From assembly GCA_002633025.1 (NCBI GenBank), contig NMRB01000044.1, positions 716,871 through 780,870 of the forward strand: a stretch of DNA of 64,000 nt, given 5' to 3'. This document shows positions 1 to 11,600 of the stretch, one piece after another. The notes under the pieces are model-generated. The model was not told the origin of the DNA, did not search any database, and saw only the letters and a program-made list of their open reading frames with translations. The DNA is from Notospermus geniculatus (taxonomy: Eukaryota; Nemertea; Pilidiophora; Heteronemertea; Lineidae). Numbering within the stretch: the first letter of the stretch is position 1; every line of letters begins with the position of its first letter. A program made the position numbers and the translations under genes.

Positions 1-628
1 TTCTCCTTCCTTATCACTTTTCTCCTCCGGTAATTACTATTCTTTTAACTTCGACTGGTAGAAAAATACGTTACCGTAAGACATAAAGAAGCACAAGTCT
101 TTAATCATCATACAGGCAGTGGAACTCTCTTACTTGAGATATTCAGCTAAAGTACAGTACATGTAGGCTTTTGTGTAGGCTGCATTCCTTTACTAAATTT
201 AATTGGCAACTGGAAAGGTAGGTGTTCATCGTTGCTATCCTGTGAAAACCAGCTATTGCGACGTTTGGTATCGCTGTTTCTCCCCCCTCCCATTTGCCCG
301 TTATTTGTGACACGAAGATGGCAACGCCGTAGGCTCTCCAACAAAGAAGCCCCACGTCCATACTCCGAGCCGCTTAACTTGCTCTCCGAGCTGGTCATAA
401 AAAATGCAGCTGGCCAGAGAGGGGTATGACAAGGCATAGAATGCTATTTGTGACTATAGCAAACATAATCGCTGGGCAAAGTGGCTTACTACATGTATAT
501 ATCATTATCAAAACGCCGTCGCCTATTAACGATCAGTGCTTTAGAACTACAATTAAAGGAGTCGGAGATATAGCTGAGCGCAGATCGATTACCCATCAGC
601 GCGGTACCGTTGCTTTCAACAGGGCAAA
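1..628 (+). repeat. Direct duplication D1, copy 1 (truncated by window edge)
   Basis: Matches 798-1447 nearly base for base, separated by a 169-bp spacer. Differences include six-base ACATGT indels (near 216 versus 1017-1022) and a 16-base insertion in copy 2 near 1320. No gene is recognised. The left end runs out of the window. Confidence 0.93.
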
Positions 629-797
629 AATGATGACACAATTTCTCCGTTTCCGTCCTGGCCGTACTTCATCATAAAAGGTGACAATCTGGTTTCCCAA
701 TTAGCAAAAAAATTCGTCGATCTCCGCAAAAAAACGGGGTATACTTCTTCCGTAAGGAAAATATCATATTTCCGTGGTTTCTTAGCCAACGATTTCC

Positions 798-1447
798 TTC
801 TCCTTCCTCATCACTTTTCTCCTCCGGTAATTACTATTCTTTTAACTTCGACTGGTAGAAAAATACGTTACCGTAAGACATAAAGAAGCAAAAGTCTTTA
901 ATCATCATACAGTCAGTGGAACTCTCTTACTTGAGATATTCAGCTACATGTAAGTAAATGTAGGCTTTTGTGTAGGCTGCATTCCTTTACTAAATTTAAT
1001 TGGCAACTGGAAAGGTACATGTAGGTGTTCATCGTTGCTATCCTGTGAAAGCCAGCTACTGCGACGTTTGGTATCGCTGTTTCTCCCCCTCCCCATTTGC
1101 CCGTTATTTGTGACATGAAGATGGCAACGCCGTAGGCTCTCCAAGAAAGAAGCCCCACGTCCAACTCCGAGCAGCTTAACTTGCTCTCCGAGCTTGTCAT
1201 AAAAAAATGCAGTTGGTCAGAGAGGTGTATGACAAGGCATGGTATGCTATTTGTGACTATAGCAAACATAATCGCTGAGCAAAGTGGCGTACTACATGTA
1301 TATATCATTATCAAAACGCCACTTACCCTTTAAGCCGTCGCCTATTAACGACCAGTGCTTTAGAACTACAATTAAAGGAGTCGGAGATATAGCTGAGCGC
1401 AGATCGATTACCCATCAGCGCGGTACCGTTGCTTTCAACAGGGCAAA
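798..1447 (+). repeat. Direct duplication D1, copy 2
   Basis: Partner of 1-628, starting TTCTCCTTCCTCATCAC. It ends after CAACAGGGCAAA, where the two copies diverge. Confidence 0.93.
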
Positions 1448-2506
1448 GACATTATTTTATAGTTGTTGCTGTGTTCGGTTTTTATTTGGCTGCCTGGCAG
1501 CACTGGAACCTTCAATCTTTACATCGTTAGTGATATAGTCACGCTGCGGCTACATCACCATGCAGTCTATATCGAAATCTGGACTAACGCACAACTAATA
1601 GGAACAGAAGGTAGGAGATTTTAGACTTAACATTTCTTAAGTAACCACCTGTCATCAGCTACAAAATTAAAAGACAGCGATTTTTTTTTCAGTGTGTTGG
1701 AACAAGTTAAATCGTGAAAAAGGCTAGTAAATTTTTCGCTAATGACAAAAACTTAATTTGTTCCACTAAACGTACGCAGCAATCCAAAGCTTCTCGGACA
1801 TTATCTTTTAAAGTTTACCTACCGTGCCTGGGTCTCCGAGTTTCACGCTCGTGATCGCTATTGAGAAGTTTTAGACCGTAATTTTTCAACAGTTCAGTTG
1901 ATGTATTCTTCAGTTATCAACACTTATTTCAACATAGGCCTACCATATATAGATTCAGTGTGCATGTCTACCGTAATTGCTGGGTGGACATGTCATGCTT
2001 TCAAGCGAGCGATCCGAGTTTCACGATGCACATTCTGCATTTTGGTTTCATATGGATATACATGTACATGTACATGTACATGTACATGTAGGGCTAACAT
2101 TGCTCTCCCATCTGATGACAGCTTTAAAATGACAAAGCATCCTTTTGCGGTCACTGATAACTAAATTCTTCATAGAGATGTCTAATACAGTCTGCTAAAA
2201 TCGTCAAACTGGGGTCGTCTCCAATCTCTTGTTCCTTTAAACTAATTATTGCGGCCCGTCGAGGATGCGGCTATAGGTTGAAAAAAATCGTGTATGGTTG
2301 GCATTGGAATCAGTTACAATGACTGCTGTAAATGCGTAGCGCATAGGACAGTAGTGAACTTACATCTACGATGCATGAAGCCAGTGCAACTGATTGCCGG
2401 TCGCCCGACGGTGAGTTCGCGTATGACGCGATCCATGCGATTTTAACATCTTGACGATCGTTTGAACAGTTTGTTTTCAGCGATTCTTCCAACACGGTGC
2501 TTTTCT
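1448..2506. other. Gene-free stretch with ACATGT microsatellite
   Basis: No recognised gene. The notable content is the clean ACATGT-type microsatellite at 2054-2090. Confidence 0.55.
2054..2090. repeat. (ACATGT)n microsatellite
   Basis: The longest uninterrupted run in the window of a six-base, self-complementary unit (TACATG repeated about six times). Shorter copies occur at 5343-5358, 8100-8131, 8862-8882, 18211-18226, 23221-23234, 40828-40843, 41703-41722, 42634-42650, 47322-47333 and 52266-52292. The unit is palindromic, so every run is also a potential hairpin. Confidence 0.9.
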
Positions 2507-2754
2507 AAAGCTAGGAATCCACCATTGACTTTCAAGCTGATTTCGCGTTGCGACTTGCTTTGTAACTGGGTTGCGTTAAAACTGGGCACTCGATCGCCGT
2601 AGTGGACTCGCTAGACGTGATTTCCACCAATGGCGAAGATGTGGTCAATTTCAGTCGGCAATCAGTCGGTGACCGGTATTAGTTCCTTGCGATCGCAGGT
2701 AGCAAGTTGCAAAGCAAGTGCAACGCAGAAAATCAGCAGTGGATTCCTAGCTTA
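2507..2754. mobile_element. Foldback/MITE-like element (about 248 bp)
   Basis: The ends are inverted repeats. The left arm AAGCTAGGAATCCAC, followed by CTGATTTCGCGTTGC, is mirrored at the right by GCAACGCAGAAAATCAG and GTGGATTCCTAGCTT. The arms extend over about 50 bp with mismatches. There is no open frame of note. Probably a non-autonomous DNA transposon; the family is not identified. Confidence 0.7.
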
Positions 2755-3351
2755 ATAGAGCGATACAGATAGTGATGTGTTTGAGTTCTAGTCGTCCGAA
2801 TGTCATCAACAGAATATACGAATGTCCGACCAAGAGATGCAGGCCTAAGGCAGTATAACAGCTGCTTGGGAAAATTTGAATAAAAGATCCTATCAATTAA
2901 TAAGAATTAATCTATCTGCATGATTGTGTGTCTAGACAAAGCGGATATTAAATATTTGCGCATAAATTACTTGCCTCATGAAAAAGCTCAGTTAAGACGA
3001 GTTATAATTGTGAAATAGAAGGATAAAATGGCCCTCTGCACATGTAATGTACGTATATGTACATACTAATACACTGGCTTCGCAGTGCTGCATGTTAAGC
3101 CGGGAAAATCTGTAATGTGAAGATAACGAAGGCAATGAAAGCAATGATCGATGCAAAGAGCTTCCACTTGTCAAAATACAATGATCTCCAAATGATACCA
3201 ACCACCTGTATGTTACCTGTCTTGCACATCACATATATACATTTATTACTTGATTAATACTGAAATGTACACCTAATTCTAGTGTATGTCTGAGTGCATG
3301 CCATAACGCTGGACCAATGAAAAAAAATTTGCAACCTTTCTTTTAGCACAT

Positions 3352-3367
3352 AATACGACGTCGTATT
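3352..3367. repeat. Perfect 16-bp palindrome
   Basis: AATACGACGTCGTATT reads identically on both strands, with the CRE-like core ACGTC in the centre. It is isolated, with no adjacent gene recognised. Confidence 0.6.
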
Positions 3368-3411
3368 GTGGACCTCCAAGAACAATATTGTTTCCAACTC
3401 TACAAGTATTT

Positions 3412-3516
3412 GGGTCGTATTCAAGAAGTTTCCTTAACTCTAAGGTTTACCTTTAGCTATTGTTTGCAGGGCAGAATACAAAAGCTAGAGTTAAGGAGGC
3501 TTCTAGAATACGGCCC
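3412..3516. mobile_element. Small inverted-terminal element, copy 1 (about 105 bp)
   Basis: It starts GGGTCGTATTCAAGAAG and ends CTTCTAGAATACGGCCC, which are imperfect inverted repeats. The internal AAGGTTTACCTTTAGC and TTAAGGAGG words are shared with the adjacent copy. Too short to encode anything; a MITE-like element. Confidence 0.7.
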
Positions 3517-3528
3517 TTTGTTTTTCTA

Positions 3529-3636
3529 GGGCCGTATTCTAGAAGCTCTAAGGTTTACCTTTAGCTATTGTTTGCTGTGCAGAATTCAAAAGGTAAAGTG
3601 GACCTTAGAGTTAAGGAGGCTTCTAGAATACGGGCC
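3529..3636. mobile_element. Small inverted-terminal element, copy 2 (about 108 bp)
   Basis: It starts GGGCCGTATTCTAGAAG and ends CTTCTAGAATACGGGCC, near-perfect inverted ends. It lies 12 bp after copy 1 in the same orientation, with the same internal words. Either a head-to-tail pair of one MITE family or one composite element. Confidence 0.75.
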
Positions 3637-5815
3637 AGTCTTATAATAAATAACGAACTTCTCACTGTGTTATTTTCTTTATTATTCACCGTCTCAACGA
3701 GCTCTATAAACCAAAGTGCGCTTCTTCTGATCAGATTTGCTTTCAAAGGTGAACATGCTATCCGCCATCGACGGGTTCGATAAATGGAGTCTAAGCGACA
3801 CCGACGTCGGGTCAGGTTCACTAGCGCGGACGTTCTCTGGTTCCTAAAGGGTATTTTTCAGGATCCAACGCATAACTTTCGTTTCAAGGAGAAGACCAAT
3901 TCAGAGAGTACACAATATTACCCATAGCTTTGCTGATACCTCGAAAATTGTCCTTCAGCATGGCGATCTAGTGGCTTCACGTATCTGTGAATATCATCAG
4001 GAGAAATACTTCGTTATCCGGTGCATATGATATCATATACTATAAATATAACATATCCAATACTTTCAGTGGCTGGTCGCAATGGCACTAATGCGTTACC
4101 GAAGGTGAAAAGGAAAATAGTACGCCTGGCCTAATACCCGGCGGATCATTAGGCCGCGTCTGGAGCGTATCATCTGACTGTTGGTTTTATCAAGTTGAGA
4201 TTTTATCCACTGTTTAACCCTGCAAATGCTCTATCTTGCCACCACGTTTGTAACAAAAAATACACCAGTTTTCACACTTTAACTCATCATATTTGGTTAT
4301 TTGGAGGCTGCTCTATCCTCCACGTTACCAATTGATAGTTCGGTCGCGTCGACAGCAATACGCAACGCACCATCGGTGTGATTTTGAAGTCGTTTGTGGC
4401 TTCTTTTCCTCATAAACAACGCGATAGAGTCTCTTGTTAAATTAGAATACATGAAATCGAAGGTTTGAATGGAAACAAGGGTACTATTCCGTCCGCAACA
4501 AATTAACGATGTGACTTCGAAAACAGTGGCCGAGTTACTGGAAACCTTCGTTTGGCGCTGAGGCTGAACATTCACACTAAAACACCTAGCATAATCATTC
4601 AGGAGGAATGAACGAAACAGCACTACATCGTGTTTGCCACCTGAAAATTTGCAACAGATTTTGTTGCGTAAAAAACATATCTTGGGAACGTATCAGCTGA
4701 TCGAGTTCATCTGTGCGTGGAATCATCCGAAAAACATCGACTACAATTTCTTCTTAACTGTCAATAGCATCATCGCACCTCTCCATGAGAAGTAAGAAAA
4801 CGGCTTGCTTGCCAATTGGTTTGTTTAAAATCCTCTCATATTCTTTTGGTAATGCTTTCTAAGTTCTCATGGCTCTTCATCCTATGAGAAGGACGCATGT
4901 CATCATCAAAAGCCGATTAAGAATAGGAAATGCCCTTTCCCTTCTGAGATAAGAAACGATAGAAGTACATTTGACTGCTATCAAATTATCTTAAGTGAAT
5001 CTGATTGTTTAAACGCTTTTATTTTGAAGGTCAAATTGCCTTTTGCGTGCTTGTGAGAAGCGATTAGTGTTTGCAGTAAATTGCAGAATATCAAATTTAG
5101 ATAAGGATAAGTCGTTATACATTGTATATTTTTCATAATACTCATCACTTTCTTCGGTACAAGTATGATATCTAAGTCTATAGCCAAGCCTACACCTATA
5201 TAAACTTAATGACCAAAGTTATTCCTATTCTTTTACATGTACGCTTTGCTCTCCTTGTGCTACATGTACAAGAAATGTACTGCTTTGTCATGCATTGAAA
5301 TAAACTTAAAACTATGTGCATTTTCATTGCATGATTTTAGGCATGTACATGTACATGTAACAAGTGGCTTTAGAGAGTTTCATTTTTTCATAACCAAATA
5401 CTGATGCAATCGCGAAGAGTTTCACTTGCATGTGTTAGACACGCATGGCCTCGTAAATCTAGATAGTCTCTTGACATGATGATGATGTGCATTTTATATC
5501 ACAGTCTAATTGAATTCAATTTAATTCAAATTAACGGTGCCAGTTGCACGCAATCTGTACATCATTTATAAGATAAAATCAGTGACTTTGCAACACTGCA
5601 TACACATTTTTCAGTGTTCATTCTCGTTTTCGGACACTTGAAATCTGAATCTGTGCAACACAATTGCAGCCAACTACTTGGCATAGAGACGTTTGTTCAA
5701 TACAGTCGTGATATTGAGTGGATCCAGGATCATTACGTCGAATTGTTGTCGAACTTTTCGATGTTGTAGTACAAAGTACTCGACATGTCATCTAAATTCG
5801 ACAGTGTCAACTAAG
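3637..5815. other. Gene-free stretch
   Basis: No recognised gene or element beyond an ACATGTAC run at 5343-5358. Open frames of at most about 108 codons resemble nothing known. Confidence 0.5.
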
Positions 5816-6025
5816 CATTTTAATTTTAACCTTTGTGACTTCAAATACGGTGGCCAGTCGGCCATCTTGAATTAAATACATGTATGGGACTTAAGCCAAT
5901 ATCTCATGAAGAACAGCAGCTAGAATGTTGTAACTTGGTACGAATATGTATGTGTATACCCTACTTGCCAAATTTTAACTCTATTGCACTTCAAATATGG
6001 CCGCCAATCGTCCATCTTGAAAAAA
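5816..6025 (+). repeat. Diverged two-copy repeat with GGCCxxC...CCATCTTGA core
   Basis: Two units about 158 bp apart (cores near 5830-5870 and 5989-6020) share ACTTCAAATA-GG followed by CCATCTTGAA. The core resembles the one in the tandem repeat inside the channel intron at 56.3-56.7 kb, so it may be one dispersed family. Confidence 0.5.
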
Positions 6026-6115
6026 AATGTACTTTGGCTCATATCACAATATGAACAATATCATAAAGAAAGTTTTAACCTGGTGTATGTTTCCCTGGAA
6101 CGTATTGACTTGACA

Positions 6116-6362
6116 CTTGTTGTTCGTTCTTCTGGTACATTCACCCAGGTGTGCACATGGCCCATGGACCATTTCATAACAATAACGAAACCAATTTTAG
6201 TGTCTCCTCATATACGTAGACTCCCCAATTACAGCATGCAGTTGTTGTTCGTTCTACTGGCACATCCCCCCCCCCCAGGTGAGCACATGGTCCAGGGACC
6301 ATTTCATGATAGTAACGAAACCAATAGTGTCGCCTTATATACGAAGACTCCCCAATTTCAGC
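6116..6362 (+). repeat. Tandem duplication, two units of about 123 bp
   Basis: Units 6116-6238 and 6240-6362 share TTGTTGTTCGTTCT, GGACCATTTCAT, AACGAAACCAAT and GACTCCCCAATT in the same order. The second has a C11-12 run. The longer open frame across it is an accident of the repeat. Confidence 0.8.
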
Positions 6363-8515
6363 AGTTCCAAATCGCGATCGCCCTCGAATGCTTCGTTAAC
6401 CAAGTGGCAGGACTATATCAAACTCATTGATACGTTTGGTAAGCAAAGATACCGGTACCGAAAAATGAGTCTTGAAAATAAGCATCGCTGTTTGCAATAA
6501 GAGAAAAGCATGAATATCCTGCCCAGAAGCAAGGACTGCCCTGGGCAGTTTTGATATCATTTGACTGTGACTCTGTCGAACTAACAAGGTTACATTTAGG
6601 GTGAATCCAATTCGTCGTATATTAGACACCTTCAGGTACCAGATTGTTCCGTAGGTGTTTCAACTCATCTGTCAATTATCATTTACATTGATTGCACTCA
6701 GTAGCAAACCCGAGACCGAGATTCTCAATTAGAACGGATACCGTGGCGGTATTCGATCGATCGTTCCTCGAAGGATTGGCACGCGCTAACTGGATTGTGC
6801 CAGGCAAATAACCAAGAAATAAACAAACGAACGGAACCGAATCTGCTGAGAATTGCCGGAGGAACAGGAAGAGAGCACTAGCTGTCAAGGAAAACCCATC
6901 GCTTGTCATACTTTTACCAATGTTTCACCAATGTGCGTGCTCAATTCACAACGATTCGCATTTGTTGATGTGTGGTTACATCTACTTGATGCTATTAGAT
7001 GTGAATTGCTAATCGGAACCGGTCACTCTTGCGTCATGTTCCCGAGACAGTCATGAAGGAAGACAATGACAGATTTGCCTGCTTCACATGATAGAGGGTT
7101 CTGCTCTTAAAATGAGCATTTAGGTATACATGTACTTACATGTATATCAGCAATGACAACTGTCAGAAGCAGTGGTGTGTTCTAATACCATCATCAGTTG
7201 TTATATGTATCGAATTGTACCAGTAGTTGATGTGTTCTCAATGGTGTTATCGGTTATCCCTGTTTGGATGAAAAAAGAAAGACAGAGTTTGAACACAACT
7301 TTGCACGTAACCATTAAGAGCAGCCGTCATGAATAGAAATCAAAGTTTTGGGAAAACGTTTTCGACAATACGAGAGGTTGAACAAGCTTGGATGAAAGTA
7401 GAGAAGGGTAAAAGGAGTTTGTAAACAGGTTTACCTGATGGTAGCAATTGAAAGTGTTTCAGCTCTGCCGATACGGAAAAGATTCCCTTATTTCATTCCA
7501 AGCAGTAAAAACCATAAAAGTAAACTCCAGAAGCGATCTGCCCTTTGACATTACAGAATCATCCCCTCAGTAAAACAACTTTCTCAGATGTCGAAGACGC
7601 GTTCAAGCAGAATTCGGAGATCATTCCTCGTCTTGGTGTGAAAAGGATTTCCAAATTACATAAGGCAGAAATGACTTCGATATTTGGCGTGACTGCACCT
7701 GATTGATTAAGTCCTAGCATGTTTATATACGGGCCATTGTTTCGTGATATATATTTCATGAATGGCGAGGGAAAACAAACACGAAGCGACGCGATGGACC
7801 TCAGTTCAACGTGGGTTACATGCATTATTGATGGAGTCCTACCTATTAAGTGGAATACACGATGTTGTTTGAGACGAATCTTTCTTAAAGGCATCATGAT
7901 AAACATCGTCTGCTTCGAAATGACTTTAACCAGCTCATTGGGTACAGTTTAAATTATGTATTACCTTATTCAATTTAATAGAAGCCAACGAAGAACGATC
8001 TTCCAAGATCACACTACCAGCGATAAGAGGTTTGGTAATGAGTTTCTCTAATCAATCGCATCCAATTTCAGGTTTTCAAAACCTCAGCCAAAATTTTACG
8101 TACAACTACATGTATGTATACATGTACATGTACCTAAATAAAGATCGTAATAGTCTCGCACGTATTTATTACGAATAAAAATGATATTCATTTTGCTACC
8201 AATCGTAAAAGCATGTTTCGTACTTGACCAGCGTGTCGCACTGGGCGGCCTACGCTTAGAAGTCATTGCAAAGGACTCTCACAGTCTTACGTCGGGAACA
8301 GCGAATAAATTAATTACACCAACTATGAGTACTTTACACATGTATCAGCTATCGTGATCTTTTTCTATCGAGAAGTATTTTGCAAATCCAAGACATCTGC
8401 ACTCGTGTGGTAGGAGTTCACTTCTGTCTGATTCCAGCTGGAGCTGTGGTTTTGATTACGAACGTATGTGCAGATGTACTACATGTACTACTGCATTTTT
8501 ACTGTTTTCAAGGCA
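6363..8515. other. Gene-free stretch
   Basis: No recognised gene. ACATGTA runs occur near 7130-7145 and 8100-8131. The open frame at 7559-7906 (minus, 115 codons) is unrecognised. Confidence 0.5.
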
Positions 8516-8676
8516 CTAAAGCGGTTTTTCCACGTACAATATTATTGCACAATATGGGGCCCAAAATGGGTGTCATGTGCATCTGGCATAATGGATGGAA
8601 GAAAGATTGGCAATAATATTGCCTATTTTTATCCTCATATTGTGCAATAATATTGCACGTGGATAGGCCGCTTTAG
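8516..8676. mobile_element. Hairpin MITE (161 bp)
   Basis: Long inverted ends of about 44 bp. The left starts CTAAAGCGGTTTTTCCACGT and the right ends ACGTGGATAGGCCGCTTTAG. Both arms contain CAATATTATTGCACAATATG on one or the other strand. The middle also has GCAATAATATTGCC. A classic non-autonomous foldback element with no coding capacity. Confidence 0.82.
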
Positions 8677-11600
8677 TTTGCCAATCCATATCATGCTCAT
8701 CAAGCCATGCACGACAACTGAATTCATTTTTCTATTACAACACAGGTAGTTGTACCGCCGATAGAGCCCGGAAGGCCTTCACGTCCGGCCGAAGGCCCCT
8801 CTAAATAGGGTGTACTGACAACGTTTACCACACAGAATAGGCTGGAAAGTCAAACAAATCATGTACATGTAATGTACATGTAGATGTTTACAACCTGAAG
8901 ATGTCGGTTTCACTCCAATAACTGACACTTTCCTGATTCCTTACACACTGACGATAATTAGATAATCCTGCATGTAGTTTGGAATAGTTGTTTCAAACTC
9001 TTTTTATGGCTTTGAAGCAATTTTTGGAGAAACCCCCGCCAGAGATGTCAGCGACGGAGATCAGAGGATCGCAAACAACAAAACGAGGCTCCACACACAG
9101 GTTAACAACGCTGATTGGGTCGTCGTCGTATCCAACACTGACGAAGTACTTGCATGTTCTTCAGAGTCACAGACAAGGAAGGTTCTGTGGAGCCTCGTTC
9201 TGGTGTAGGCGTTCCTCCGTATCCTTCTCAGTCTCATGAGGGCTATTCATGCTCCGCTCCTGAAGATATAACCTTTTCTGAAACACAAAGACAACCGTTT
9301 ACCGGTAGGCCCTACACAAAAATATCTTGTCTGGTAGACCTCTGCTGTTTACAACAACACTGTCTCGAGATTATTTCGTAGACATTGGTTGTCGTGACAT
9401 CTGCGCGGTAAGTTAGCAGACGATCGATACACAAATGCCATTTTTATGGTAAATTCTGTCAAAGAATATCGTTTATTACAACTGATAATAAGAAATATAT
9501 CTCAGCCTCCCTGCCAGCCGAATTCCAATGTTTGAAACGACAGGAAGCTTTGGATACGAAAGCTTTTTCCAACAGATCATTTTAACAAAATATTATTTCG
9601 AGAGATGCTTTTGGATGCATATAGCTGCCGCATTTTTGCCAACGTGACAATTTGTCATAGCTGAATACGAGAACACAGATAAAATTCTTCAACATCACGC
9701 CCGATGGCTAATCTACGAAACGTGGACAAATACATTAGATATTCAGACACTCGAAGAGACCAAACTTTGACAAGTATCTTAATGTTTATCCCGCCAGATC
9801 GTGTTACTTCACCATTCCTCCATTCACGCATTATCGGTTTGACTACGTTCCCTTGATCTCAAGAGCTACACTTGCTTCGAAGTTAGCGCTAGTCGCAGCG
9901 GCGTGCTATTCCGCACCGCCAATACAAAGTGGCGTGTGAGACGTGCTGTTCAGTGCCACCTATTCTGTCCACCGATTGGGACTAATACCAAATGCTAATA
10001 CTTAAGTATGCAGGTTTGCCCTGGTCGATTCATTCTGTCGGATAACTAGTAAAGTGGATATATCAGGAGCAGTATAGGTAAGTCTCTCATGTTCTCCTCA
10101 GAAGGTTCAACTAATATACCATATTAGTTACACGATTGGTCCAACAAGTACTTTTACAATTTTTATTTTCCGAATGCAATTAATTTTGAAGTATTTCACC
10201 AATCAATATCTTATGACCATTATAGGCCAGCTGTGACACCTTCTTGCAGGCATCTAGGTAGAAAGTTTACTTTACACGTTTGTAGCACGAGTTTTTTCCT
10301 TCTGTACCATCTATCGCTGAGGAATAGATATTGGAGTTTTTGTAGTTGTCAAGTTCATTCAGGATAATTCTTTAAAATAATTACGCATTAATATTCCGAA
10401 TTGTGTTACAGTTCAAGTTCAACCTTCTTACATGTAGTTGATATCTTGTATTCAGAGCCTTTTCTGTAGCGTTGGCGATTTTCTTCATCGATCACATTGT
10501 TGATTTAAATCACAAATACCTCATACCGTTCCATTCAACCTGCGATTGCAAGCAGTGATTTTTTTCGTCATATTATCACATGCATATTGGTTCGAAAACT
10601 TTTCATAGAATGAAAGAAAAAGTCTTAAAAAATATGTCACCGAACTTTATAAATACAACTTATGATACAGATGTATTTAGATTATATAGGACAATTTAAT
10701 ACGCTTTTAATTCATTCTCCTTTGTCTTCATGTAGCTTTAAAGGCAATGCATATGCAAGTTACAGTTACGATTTAAAACCATTACCGAACAAAGAGACTT
10801 TTGTTGAAAACATTTCACTGATTATTTTTTATTTATACTTTTCTATAGGAAACAGTTGATTATTGTAAACAAAGCAGGGTTACTTGAAAAATATAGAGTC
10901 TTATGTACGACTGGGGAAAAATTGCTACTGAGGAATCTTAATCAAACAGAACTTTGTTTATCTTTCCAAAGTAATAATGATGGGTATTTTTTTCGTTCAA
11001 GTGTTTTGTACTATGAATGTAACTTGCAGGCTTTCTTTCATCAATTGATCTTAAAAAGGATATTTGCTCGCCCAATAATGAGGTCAAGGCAGAGAGGGTG
11101 ATCTGGGTGGCGCTTACTTTTTATTGAGGGTATTATATCGATATTTTTTCGAATGCATTGCACAGTACATGCAACGAATATCGGTTTATTCTGATGAGAG
11201 TTGCCTATGCCAAAAAGATTTACCTAATTAAAAAAATAAAACAACAAGAAATTACAGTCTCCTTCATAAACATTTCATACATGTAGTTATTTTAGTTTTT
11301 AAAAAAGTCAATTTGAAATTTCATATATTAGTTCCCAATTAAGCTTAAGCAGTGCAATTAATGTACTTGGGAAGAAAGTTCTTGACGCTGTTCTTCAATA
11401 AAAATCAATAAGAAATTTACAGACTGAAATGATGTGCACGACAGATTCCATGACTGGCTGCAATATATTTAGTACTTGAAAGAGTCTTTCGCAGTATCCA
11501 TTAGCCTAGAATTACCCACATATTCACTGACGAAGCTCGATAAGGCAGCTCGTCCTGACGATTTGGTTGTATTTGATGTCGGTGAATGGCAAATCTTGCA

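Noticed and set aside
5984-6430. Open frame of 148 codons
   Set aside because: It spans a 123-bp tandem duplication and a poly-C run, and the translation resembles nothing; likely chance.
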